Positions 46,759 to 57,769 of a stretch of DNA of 64,000 nucleotides are shown piece after piece. Position 1 is the first letter of the stretch, and each line of letters starts with the position of its first letter. Position numbers and translations under genes: made by a program. The stretch is from Gemmatimonadaceae bacterium. GTDB taxonomy: Bacteria; Gemmatimonadota; Gemmatimonadetes; Gemmatimonadales; Gemmatimonadaceae. Where the stretch lies: assembly GCA_025934775.1 (NCBI GenBank), contig JAICWO010000001.1, positions 124,001 through 188,000 of the forward strand, in the 5' to 3' direction. The notes under the pieces were generated by a model. The model was given only the letters and a program-made list of their open reading frames with translations, ran no database searches and was not told the origin of the DNA.

Positions 46759-47940
46759 ATGCTAACTCCTGAAACACTTCCCGATGTGCAGCGTGCGCTC
46801 GCGGATGCGGGCGTCGACGGCTGGCTCCTCTACGATTTCCGCGGCATCAATCCGATCGCGGTCGGCATGATGCGGCTCGACGGCATGGTGACGCGTCGCG
46901 CGTTCGCGTACGTGCCGGCGCGCGGCACGCCCGTGGCGATCAGCCACGTGATCGAGCAGGGGCCGTGGCACCACTGGCCGTCCAGTTGGAAGAACGAGAT
47001 CTACTCGTCGTGGAAGAGCCTCGAGTCGCTCGTCGCGAAGCACGTGCGCGGCAAGCGCATCGCGATGGAATACTCGGCGGGCGACGCGGTGCCGTACGTC
47101 GATCGCGTGCCGGCGGGCGTGATCGACATGGTGCGCGAGGCGGGGGCGACGGTCGTCTCGTCCGGCGAGCTGGTGACGCGCTTCTACGCGACGTGGAACG
47201 CCGGGCACATTGCGTCGCACTTGCGCGCGGCGGAGGAAATCGCGCAGATCGCGCGCGAGGCGATGGCATTGGCCGGCGAACGCGCGCGCGGTTCCGAGCC
47301 GCTCGCCGAACACGAGTTGATGCACTGGATTCGCGACCGGTTCGCGCGCGCCGGACTCACCACCGATCACGGACCGAACGTCTCCGTCGGGCCGAATGCG
47401 GCAAACCCGCACTACGAGCCGTCGGCCGATGCGCCGCGCCTGATTCGGCCCGGCGACATTCTGCTGATCGACCTGTGGGCGTACGAGCAGAACGGCGGCG
47501 TGTGGGCCGATCAGACGTGGATGGCGTCGATCGGCAAGCCGAGCGAGCGTGCGCAGAAGATCTGGGAAGCGATTCGCGACGCGCGCGACGCGGCGATTGC
47601 GTACGTCGTCGACAATACCAAGGCGGGCAAGCCGATTCGCGGCGCCGACGTCGACGACGCGGCGCGGCACGTGATCGAGTCGCGCGGCTTCGGCGAGTAC
47701 TTCACGCACCGCACCGGCCACTCGATCGATTCGCGCGAGCTGCACGGCTCCGGCCCGCATCTCGACAATCTCGAGACGCGCGAGGAGCGGCTGCTCGTCC
47801 CCGGCGTCGCGTTCTCGATCGAGCCCGGGATCTACATTCCCGGCGAGATCGGCATGCGTACGGAAGTGAACGTGTACATCACGCCGGGCGAGGCGGTGGT
47901 GACGCCGAGGGAGTACGAGCGGGAGTTGATGATCGTGTAG
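46759..47940 (+). CDS. M24 family Xaa-Pro peptidase
   Basis: ILLIDLWAYEQNGGVWADQTW, THRTGHSID, FSIEPGIY..MRTEVNV metal ligands. Confidence 0.9.
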   Translation: MLTPETLPDVQRALADAGVDGWLLYDFRGINPIAVGMMRLDGMVTRRAFAYVPARGTPVAISHVIEQGPWHHWPSSWKNEIYSSWKSLESLVAKHVRGKRIAMEYSAGDAVPYVDRVPAGVIDMVREAGATVVSSGELVTRFYATWNAGHIASHLRAAEEIAQIAREAMALAGERARGSEPLAEHELMHWIRDRFARAGLTTDHGPNVSVGPNAANPHYEPSADAPRLIRPGDILLIDLWAYEQNGGVWADQTWMASIGKPSERAQKIWEAIRDARDAAIAYVVDNTKAGKPIRGADVDDAARHVIESRGFGEYFTHRTGHSIDSRELHGSGPHLDNLETREERLLVPGVAFSIEPGIYIPGEIGMRTEVNVYITPGEAVVTPREYERELMIV

Positions 47941-47944
47941 CCCT

Positions 47945-48585
47945 GTCGTCCCGAGCGAGTCGCTCGAGTCGATCCGTGCGGCGGTGCACGCGCGAATCTG
48001 GTTGGATGTTTTTTGAGACGCGGATTCGGCGGACCACTGCACGGACTGCGCGGACTGCTCCGTGTCGCGAGAAAGGGAATCGCGCCGCGGCGCTAGACGA
48101 TGAATTGGGTAACGACGTCGGGAGGCACCTCGTGGCGTCCCGAGCGGGTGTCCCCCAAGAAGGATCTGGGCTCGTGCCGCGGCGGCTCATCTTGCCGCAC
48201 GGAGCGATCCGCTAGCTCCGTCATCGCGAGCGAAGCGTTCGAGTCGAGTCGGGTTCGTGCTACGGTGCGTGGTCCGTGCGGGCGGTATACGCGCGAATCA
48301 GGATGGACGTTTTTTTGGAACGCGGATTCGGCGGACCACTGCTCGGACTACGCGGAGTGCTCCGTGTCGCGAGAGAAGGCGTCGCGCCGCGGCGCTAGAC
48401 GATGAATTGGGTACGACGTCGGGAGGCGTCGCGTGGTTTCCCGAGCGGCTGTCCCCAAGAAGGATCCGGGCTCGTGCCGCGGCGGCTCATCTTGCCGCAT
48501 GGAACGATTCGCTTAGTCCGAGCAGTGGTTCGCGGAGTCCGCGTTCCGAACAACATCCAAGCAGATTCGCGCGTACGCCGCCCGC
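47945..48585. repeat. Duplicated non-coding element (two direct copies plus an inverted partial third arm)
   Basis: CGCGGATTCGGCGGACCACTGC at 48019 and 48321; CGCCGCGGCGCTAGACGATGAATTGGGTA in both; 48517-48583 is an inverted copy of 48280-48347. Confidence 0.9.
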
Positions 48586-48598
48586 TCGGGCTGACACG

Positions 48599-49606
48599 TT
48601 ACCGTGCGAGCACGTTCCACACGCCCGGATCCTCCAGTCCCATCCTCCACAACGCGATCGCGCTCACGCCCATCCCCGTGGCTTCGTCGCGCAGCGCAGC
48701 CAATTGCGTCGCGTCGCTCGTCCACAGCTCCCACGCGCCAGGCTTGACCGCGTGGAGCGAGAGCGATGCCGGGTCGCGCGCGAGCTCCACTCCGGCTTGC
48801 GACGCGGCGCGGCGTGTCTCGTCGAAGCTCACGGGTCGTGCGGGCTCGTTCGATCGCCACTGGTAGCCGTAGACCGGTAGCGCCGCGACCACGCGGTTCG
48901 CGCCGATCTCCGCGACGCGCATGGCGAGTGAGCGGCGGACCCAGTCGGGCGACGCGATCGGACCGGGCGCCGAGGTGGCCCAGTGCTCGTCGTAGAGCAT
49001 CGCGACCAGGACGTCAGCCGGCGGCACGAACGCGTGTGCGGGATACGCCGTGGTGTCCGCCGCGGGAACCGCTATGGCAATCGTTGCCACGCCGTGCGCG
49101 CGAACCGAGTCGCCGAGCGCGCGAAGCACTCGTGTCACGACCGGCACGTCCTGTGGTGTGCCGCCCTCGAGATCGAACACGACACCGCGATATGCGCCGC
49201 GGCGCAGCATCGTCGATAGAGTCGAGGCGGTGCGCGCGAGGAGTGCCCCGTCGGCACCGAGGCGGCGCACCGTCTCGGGGTGAAATCGCTGTCCGTGCCA
49301 GCTCGTCACGAGCGCGAAGCGACGCGTGGTGGGCGGCAGCACCGACCCGTCGTGATAGGGCGCGCTGGGTTGCGCCGTCGCACTGTCGAGTTGAATCCAA
49401 CCCGTCACGGCGGTGTTGATGCGCGCCGCGTTCGCCGCGAGGCTCGAGTCGCTGCGCGCGTCCCACGGCGCCGTGAACGCCCAGACCGCGACCGGCGCGC
49501 GCGCCGGCGTGGGCGCCGGTGCCGCGCTCGCGCATCCGAGAACCAACGCCGCGCCGCTCCGCAGAGCACCGCGCGTCAACGCACTCGCCGCATCCGTGGG
49601 ACGCAT
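48599..49606 (-). CDS. Putative secreted GH18-like TIM-barrel protein
   Basis: Lipobox-like VLGCAS; VAVWAFTAPWDARSDSSLAANAARINTAVTGWIQL; GVVFDLEGG; VAALPVYGYQWRSN. Confidence 0.65.
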   Translation of the reverse strand: MRPTDAASALTRGALRSGAALVLGCASAAPAPTPARAPVAVWAFTAPWDARSDSSLAANAARINTAVTGWIQLDSATAQPSAPYHDGSVLPPTTRRFALVTSWHGQRFHPETVRRLGADGALLARTASTLSTMLRRGAYRGVVFDLEGGTPQDVPVVTRVLRALGDSVRAHGVATIAIAVPAADTTAYPAHAFVPPADVLVAMLYDEHWATSAPGPIASPDWVRRSLAMRVAEIGANRVVAALPVYGYQWRSNEPARPVSFDETRRAASQAGVELARDPASLSLHAVKPGAWELWTSDATQLAALRDEATGMGVSAIALWRMGLEDPGVWNVLAR

Positions 49607-50520
49607 GCTGTACGTTAATGCTTATGCGACTGCTGGCGCTGGCCGCCGAACCATGGCGCGTCGTTTGCCTTGCCTCGGCGACGCCCACCCGCCCAGCATC
49701 AACCAACGACTCGTGATCCCTCATCGGACGCGGCTGACGGCCGCGGCTCTGCTCCTGGCTCTGTTCGTCATCGCCTGCTCGGGCGGAGACCCGCACGGCG
49801 CTGGCACTCGTCGCGGTACCAAGCCGGGCAAGCCGCACTTCACCGAGGATCCATCGGCGGCCGCGATCAAGATCGCGACGATCTCGTACCGGCCGTCCAC
49901 CAGCCTCGGCGCGATCGGATCGTTGAGCGGGACCGTGACGTTGAGTGGCGCCGCGCCCGCCGAGCCGCAGCCCTCGGGGACCGATGCCGGCGCGTGCGGC
50001 ACGCCGGCGGAGCCGCGCGTTCAGGTCGACGGCAAGGGCGATCTATCGAACGCCGTCGTCTGGATCGAGAACGCGAAAACTGGAAAGCCGTTCCCGATCG
50101 AGAAGCGCAGCGAGCTGTCGAGCGACAACTGCGCGCTCGATCCTCGCGTGCAAGCGGTCGTCGAGGGAACGACGGTGAACGTCTTCAATGACGACAAGCT
50201 CATCCACAAGCTGAACTTTCATCTCGTCGGCGAGCCGGACACGCTCACCAAGATGTGGTTCTACACGACGGGGCAGGTGGTCGCGAGCGAGCGCATCGCG
50301 AAAAAGCCGGGCGTGGTGGAAGTGCGATGCGAGCAGCACCCGTGGACACGCGGATACGTGCTCGTGTTCGATCATCCATACTTCGCGGTGACCGACACCG
50401 ACGGCAGCTTCAGCATCGACTCGCTGCCGGCGGGGAGCTACCGCGTGATGGTCTGGCACGAAGGGTTGGCGAAGCCGCTCGAGCAAACGGTGCAGATCGC
50501 GGCGAACGGCACCGCGAAGC

Positions 50521-52349
<1,829 letters not shown>

Positions 52350-52353
<4 letters not shown>

Positions 52354-53243
52354 GCGAGGAGCGCGCGATCGACGACCATCGCGGCGAAGAGCAGAGCGAG
52401 GTAGAGGAGGGAGAACTTGTACAGCCGCCAGGCCGACTTGGTCCACTCCGTGGCGCGCATGACCCGGACCACTTCGATCAGGAACTTGCCGCCGAGCGCG
52501 ACCGCCGCGACGGCGTAGACCGCCCCGAGCGCGTGGAACGCGACGGGCAGGATCGTGAGCGGAATTAGTATCAAGGTGTACCAAAGCATCTGGCGCTTGG
52601 TCTCGCGCTCGCCCCAGACGAGGGGCGCCATCGGCACGCCGGCGCGGTCGTAGTCCTTCTGCTTGAGCAGCGCCAGCGCCCAGAAGTGCGGCGGTGTCCA
52701 GTAAAATATAATAATAAAAAGATAAACGCCGAGGAGGTCGATGCGGTTGGTGACCGCGGCCCAGCCGACGAGCGGCGGGAACGCGCCCGCCGCGCCGCCG
52801 ATCACGATGTTCTGCGGCGTCGACCGCTTGAGCCAGCGCGTGTACACGAACACGTAGAAGTAGAACCCGGCGAGCGCGAGCGCCGCGGTGAGCACGTTCG
52901 CCGCGTGCGCGAACAGCCACGTCGCGGTGGTGGACAGCAGCACGCCGAACGCGAGCACCTCGCGCGGCTGCATCCGCCCGCTCGGGATCGGCCGGAGGCG
53001 CGTCCGCGCCATCCGGTCGTCGATGTCACGGTCCATGTACATGTTCACCGCGTTCGCGCCGCCAGCCATCAGGTAGCCGCCGACGAACACCGCGAGCACG
53101 AGCGTCCAGCTCGGATGCCCGGCGACGAACATTGGCGCGATGGTCGTGACGAGGAGGAGCGAGATGATCCGCGGCTTGGTGAGCGCGACGAGGTCGCGCG
53201 CGAACGCGCGCGCGCGCCGTTCGACGATGACCGCTTCGCTCAC
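52350..53243 (-). CDS. ctaB: Protoheme IX farnesyltransferase
   Basis: GGANAVNMYMDRDIDDRMARTRLRPIPSG; YLFIIIFYWTPPHFWALALLKQKDYDRAGVPM. Confidence 0.95.
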
Positions 53244-54460
53244 AGATCCGCTCCGCGTGCGACGATCACCGCCATGGTGGGCGCGGGCTTGGGTTTGGTC
53301 TCGACGGTGTCATCCCGAGCGACGGAGCGAAGCGACTCTCCCCTCGTGTCATCCCGAGCGACGGAGCGAAGCGACTCTCCCTTTGTATCATCCCGAGCGA
53401 CGGAGCGAAGCGACGGAGTCGAGGGATCTGGGCTCGTTGGGCCTCGTTCCGCAACGAGCCCAGATTCCTCGACTTCGCTCGGAATGACAACGGCAGGGTC
53501 GCTCGGAATGACAACGGCAGGGTCGCTCGGAATGACAACGGCGGGTTCGGGATGACCCGCCACCCGGTGCGCGAGATACGCCAGCGCAAAACACGCGAGC
53601 CAGATCCCCACGCCCGTCGCCTCGTGCAACGACCGCAGCACCGGCGGCAGATGCAGCAGAATCATCGACGACGCCACGACGAGCTGCAGAATCACCATGC
53701 CGAACGCGATGTACGTCGCGCGCACCACGATCGGCGCTTCCTCGCTGCGCCGCTTGCGGACCATCATCACCATGCCGAAGAGGTGCAGCACGAGCAGCAC
53801 CGCCGCGGCACGATGCGTCATTTGGACGTACGTCGCCGTGCGCGAGACGCCCGCCGCCGGCGCGCACATCGGCACGGTCGAGCAGCCGATCGCGCCGTCG
53901 GGGATCTTGGCCGTCACGCCGCCCAGCGCCACCGCGAAGATCGCGAGCCCCGCCGCCGCGCGCGCCGATCGGCGCGCGCGCTGAGTTCCGTGCTGCACCG
54001 CCGCGCTCTTGCCGCCGAGCATGCCGGCGCGGATCGCCGTCGCCGTGACGAGCGCGAGGAGCGTCATCGCGACGAGCCAGTGCGCGACGGTCGCCCACCA
54101 GGCGTTGCCTTCCTTCACCGTGAGCCCGCCGAGCAGCGCGGCCGCGAACACCGCCGCCACCGCGCCGAACGCTGAGCGCATCGGACCGCCGCGGCCGGCA
54201 ACGTCGGGCTCGCGACGGGCGAGCCACGCCGCCGTCGCGAGCGAGAGCACGGTCAACGTGAGGATCGACGCGAGATACCGGTGGCTCACCTCGATCACGA
54301 GATCCGGGCGGCTCAACGGGGGGAACCAGTAGCCGTAGCACTTGGGCCAGTTCTCGCCGCAGCCAAGGCCCGATCCGGAGATGCGCACGATCGCGCCGAA
54401 CACGAGATGCGTGCACGCGACGACGAGCGCCGCGATGGAGAGTCGGCGAACGCTTTTCAT
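53240..54460 (-). CDS. ctaA: Heme A synthase (COX15/CtaA) with repeat-derived C-terminal tail
   Basis: LVFGAIVRISGSGLGCGENWPKC, EVSHRYLASILTL, GCSTVPMCAPAAG, MTHRAAAVLLVLHL, EATGVGIW; tail VVIPSDPAVVIPSDPAVVIPSEVEESG..SLRSVARDDTKGESLRSVARDDTRGE. Confidence 0.93.
   Translation of the reverse strand: MKSVRRLSIAALVVACTHLVFGAIVRISGSGLGCGENWPKCYGYWFPPLSRPDLVIEVSHRYLASILTLTVLSLATAAWLARREPDVAGRGGPMRSAFGAVAAVFAAALLGGLTVKEGNAWWATVAHWLVAMTLLALVTATAIRAGMLGGKSAAVQHGTQRARRSARAAAGLAIFAVALGGVTAKIPDGAIGCSTVPMCAPAAGVSRTATYVQMTHRAAAVLLVLHLFGMVMMVRKRRSEEAPIVVRATYIAFGMVILQLVVASSMILLHLPPVLRSLHEATGVGIWLACFALAYLAHRVAGHPEPAVVIPSDPAVVIPSDPAVVIPSEVEESGLVAERGPTSPDPSTPSLRSVARDDTKGESLRSVARDDTRGESLRSVARDDTVETKPKPAPTMAVIVARGADL
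53308..53545. repeat. REP-like tandem repeats (39-bp x3; 24-bp x3) in inverted orientation, inside ctaA
   Basis: GT(G/A)TCATCCCGAGCGACGGAGCGAAGCGAC.. with 39-bp period; TCGCTCGGAATGACAACGGCAGGG with 24-bp period. Confidence 0.95.
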
Positions 54461-54714
54461 TGGATCACGCTCGTGATCACGGTGCTCACCGCGGCGGGAT
54501 GGATTGCCCGCCACGTGAAGACGAACACCGCCGCGAGCGCAATGGCCGGGACGACGGCCCAGAAGATCTCGACCGCGCGCTGCATGGCCGGAGCGTCACC
54601 CTGGGCCGGCACGCGGGCGGGCGAGACGAATATCGAGTGCAGGATCGCGGCTTGGGCGACCGCACAACTCGCGACGGCGATCCAGAAGATCGCGTCAGCG
54701 AAGGAAACAGGCAT
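54457..54714 (-). CDS. Small 2-TM protein resembling the TM hairpin of cytochrome oxidase subunit II
   Basis: SFADAIFWIAVASCAVAQAAILHSIF..AMQRAVEIFWAVVPAIALAAVFVFTWRAI; no cupredoxin/CuA segment; overlaps ctaA start. Confidence 0.6.
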   Translation of the reverse strand: MPVSFADAIFWIAVASCAVAQAAILHSIFVSPARVPAQGDAPAMQRAVEIFWAVVPAIALAAVFVFTWRAIHPAAVSTVITSVIQ

Positions 54715-54817
54715 CGGAATGATCGGTCGGGGGAACAATGAAAGGTGATTGAGCGGCGGGGCGCAGGGTAGTGCCCGCGCGTCCGCTCTGTCATCTCGGC
54801 CGACCGTGACCGCGCGG

Positions 54818-55558
54818 CTACGGCGCGCGAAACGCCGTCCCGCTCCGCGCCTCGACGTGGCCGTTCATCTCGCGCGTCGACGCAGGAAGGAAGCGCACGA
54901 ACCAGTCGCGCGCCCGCTCAGCGACGGACTCGAGCGTGCCAGGCTCCTCGAAGAGGTGGGTCGCGCCAGGGACGATGTCGAGCTTCACGGAGGCGCGCAT
55001 GTGGTCGCGTGCGCGCTCGTTGAGATCGATCACCACCTCGTCACGGCCGCCGACGATGAGGAGCGTTGGCGCTTCGACCATGGGAAGCGCGTCACCGGCG
55101 AGATCGGGCCGGCCGCCGCGCGACACGACCGCGCGCACGCGGGTCGGGCGTTCCGCGGCGGCGACGAGCGCCGCTCCGCCTCCGGTGCTCGCGCCAAAGG
55201 CGCCCACCGCGAGATTCGCCGTGTCGGCGTTGTCCGCGAGCCAGTCGATCGCCGCGACGAGCCGGCGGCCGAGCATCGCGATGTCGAATCGCAGCTCGCG
55301 CGTGATGTCGTCGATGCGTTCTTCGTCGGGTGACAGCAGATCGAGCAGCAGCGTCGCGAGCCGCGCGTCGCGCAGCACGCGCGCCACGTATCGGTTCCGC
55401 GGACTGAAGCGGCTGCTCCCGCTCCCGTGCGCGAAGAGCACGACGCCCACCACATTCTCCGGAACGCCGATCGTTCCTTCGAGCGAGACGCCGTCGGCGG
55501 TGAGCGAAATCGTGCGCTCGAGCTGGTCTTCGCCGTACGGCAGCCGGTCCTGATTCAT
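54818..55558 (-). CDS. Dienelactone hydrolase-like alpha/beta hydrolase
   Basis: VVLFAHGSGSSRFSPRNRYVARVL; VGAFGASTGGGAALVAAAERP; LLIVGGRDEVVIDLN. Confidence 0.88.
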   Translation of the reverse strand: MNQDRLPYGEDQLERTISLTADGVSLEGTIGVPENVVGVVLFAHGSGSSRFSPRNRYVARVLRDARLATLLLDLLSPDEERIDDITRELRFDIAMLGRRLVAAIDWLADNADTANLAVGAFGASTGGGAALVAAAERPTRVRAVVSRGGRPDLAGDALPMVEAPTLLIVGGRDEVVIDLNERARDHMRASVKLDIVPGATHLFEEPGTLESVAERARDWFVRFLPASTREMNGHVEARSGTAFRAP

Positions 55559-55588
55559 CGAGCTCCTCCTTGCACCGAGCAAATCTGC

Positions 55589-56239
55589 TCAGGCGGCCCG
55601 CGCGCGAGACAGGAGATCCTGTACCTCGGCGTCGGTCGTTTGTGAGAAATCGTGATACCAGAGTCCGACGGCCTCGAACGGATCGGGTGTCATGGCGCAG
55701 ACGACGTCGTCGGCCAGCGACTGCAAACGCTGGCAGGTCTCGGCCGCGGCGACGGGTACCGCGACGATCACGCGCGCCGGTCCTTCGCCGCGGAGCGCCT
55801 CGACCGCGGCGCGCATCGTCGCGCCGGTGGCGAGTCCGTCGTCGACGAGAATGACGGTCTTGCCGTTGACGTCTGGGAACGGACGCTCGCCGCGATACTG
55901 CTCCTCGCGCCGATGCAGCTCGGCTTCTTCGGCGCGGGTCACGCGATCGAGCTGATCGCGCGTGATGCCGGAGATGCGCACGACGTCGTCGTTGAGCACC
56001 ACGCCGCCACCGCTGGCGATCGCGCCCACGGCGAGCTCCTCCTGCCAGGGCAAGCCAATCTTGCGGACGACGAACACGTCGAGCGGAACGTCGAGCGCCC
56101 GAGCTACTTCGTAGCCCACCGGCACGCCGCCGCGCGGGAGCGCGAGCACGAGCACGTCGCCGCGGCCCGCGTAGTTCGTGAGATGGGCGGCCAGTCGCCG
56201 TCCGGCGTCAGCTCTGTCGGCGTAGCGAGTCTCGATCAT
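55589..56239 (-). CDS. Phosphoribosyltransferase-domain protein
   Basis: VLVLALPRGGVPVGYEVARAL; TVILVDDGLATGATMRAAVEAL (PRPP loop). Confidence 0.9.
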   Translation of the reverse strand: MIETRYADRADAGRRLAAHLTNYAGRGDVLVLALPRGGVPVGYEVARALDVPLDVFVVRKIGLPWQEELAVGAIASGGGVVLNDDVVRISGITRDQLDRVTRAEEAELHRREEQYRGERPFPDVNGKTVILVDDGLATGATMRAAVEALRGEGPARVIVAVPVAAAETCQRLQSLADDVVCAMTPDPFEAVGLWYHDFSQTTDAEVQDLLSRARAA

Positions 56240-56344
56240 ACGATGCGCGCTCCTCGGCGCCGCGACGACGATCCGCATTCTGGTGCGTACGGGATCTGTC
56301 GCCGTCCTTCCGGCCCATGCATGAGACGCGCTAGCATTTGCTGC

Positions 56345-57742
56345 ATGGATGAGTCTCCCGCCGCTCCCGCCTCCGCGGCAACGCAACGCACGTCTCTTCC
56401 GAGAGAGCTCGGCCTCTGGAGCGCCGTCGCGGTCGTCATCGGGTCGACGATCGGCTCCGGCATTTTTCGCACGCCGGCGAGCGTCGCCAATCGACTGCCG
56501 GGTCCCGCCGCGCTGAGCGCGGTGTGGGTGGCGGGCGGGCTGCTCGCGCTGTGCGGCGCGCTGACGCTGGCCGAGGTGGCGGGCGCGTTCCCGGACACCG
56601 GCGGCATTTTCGTCTTCATTCAACGCGCATGGGGCCGACTTCCCGCATTTCTGTTCGGATGGTCGGAGCTGACGTTGATTCGAGCCGCATCGCTCGGCGC
56701 CGTGTCGACGACGTTCGCGGAGTATTTCATGCGCGTGCTCGGATTCAATCCGAGTGTTCCGCCGAACGACACCTACGTTCACTATATCGCCGCGGGGGCG
56801 ATCGTGCTCACCGCGACGTTCAACTACGTCGGGTTGAAGACCGGTTCCCTGGTGCAGAATCTGACGACGATCGCGAAGTATTTCGGGCTGTTGTTCATCG
56901 TCGTCCTCGCGCTGGCGATTGGCCTGCCGCGCACCGGCGGCCACTTCACGCCGGTGGCGCCAGCGGGGAGCTTTTCCGTCGCGCCGTTCGGGTTAGCGCT
57001 CGTGTCGGTGCTCTGGGCGTACGACGGGTGGGCCGACCTCACGTTCGTCGCGGGCGAAGTGAAGGATCCGCGGCGGAATCTGCCGCGCGCGCTGATCATC
57101 GGCTCGGTCGCGGTGATCGTGATCTATCTGCTCGCCAACATCGGCTATCTCTCGGTCATGTCGGTCGACGAGGTGCGGAAGTCGCCGCTCGTGGCGGCCG
57201 ACGTGGCGGCGCGACTCGTCGGCGCGGGCGGCGTCGCGTTCGTGTCGATCACGGTGATGCTCTCGACCTTCGGCACGCTCAACGGCACGCTCCTCACGTC
57301 GCCGCGCGTGTTCTTCGCGATGGCGGACGAGGGCTTGCTCTTCAAGAAGCTCGCGGCGGTGCATCCGCGCTTCAAGACGCCGTACGTCTCGATCGTGCTC
57401 GTGGCGGTGCTCGGTGTGCTGTTCGTACTCCTGCGCACCTTCGAGCAGCTCGCCGACACGTTCGTCACGGCCATCCTGCCGTTCTACGCGCTGGGCGTGG
57501 CGGCGATCTTCGTCTTCCGCGCGCGGCGTTCGGCCGAGTACAACCCGGCGTTCCGAACGCCACTGTATCCGCTGACGCCGATCCTGTTCGTGCTCGCGAC
57601 GCTGTATCTGTTGTCGAATTCCGTGATCGATCCGAGCAGCCGCTGGCCGACGGTGGCGGTCTTCGCCGTGATTCTGCTCGGGATTCCGGTGTATTACGCG
57701 ACCGTGGGACGTCCGTCGCAGCGCTCAGCCGTGCGGTCGTAA
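56345..57742 (+). CDS. APC-family amino acid permease
   Basis: VVIGSTIGSGIFRTPASVA; polytopic APC pattern. Confidence 0.9.
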   Translation: MDESPAAPASAATQRTSLPRELGLWSAVAVVIGSTIGSGIFRTPASVANRLPGPAALSAVWVAGGLLALCGALTLAEVAGAFPDTGGIFVFIQRAWGRLPAFLFGWSELTLIRAASLGAVSTTFAEYFMRVLGFNPSVPPNDTYVHYIAAGAIVLTATFNYVGLKTGSLVQNLTTIAKYFGLLFIVVLALAIGLPRTGGHFTPVAPAGSFSVAPFGLALVSVLWAYDGWADLTFVAGEVKDPRRNLPRALIIGSVAVIVIYLLANIGYLSVMSVDEVRKSPLVAADVAARLVGAGGVAFVSITVMLSTFGTLNGTLLTSPRVFFAMADEGLLFKKLAAVHPRFKTPYVSIVLVAVLGVLFVLLRTFEQLADTFVTAILPFYALGVAAIFVFRARRSAEYNPAFRTPLYPLTPILFVLATLYLLSNSVIDPSSRWPTVAVFAVILLGIPVYYATVGRPSQRSAVRS

Positions 57743-57769
57743 TTAGTCTTTGCTCATTCCGATGTGGAT

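Noticed and set aside
47945-48585. ORFs such as MNWVTTSGGTSWRPE.. within the duplicated element considered as genes
   Set aside because: The two copies differ by indels that break frame, so the element is unlikely to be coding.
53308-53545. Tandem repeats in ctaA considered as an insertion sequence
   Set aside because: No transposase ORF or target duplication seen; units are short REP-like motifs and the CtaA frame is intact.
54457-54738. Treating the COX2-like ORF as a normal coxB
   Set aside because: It stops before any cupredoxin/CuA sequence.
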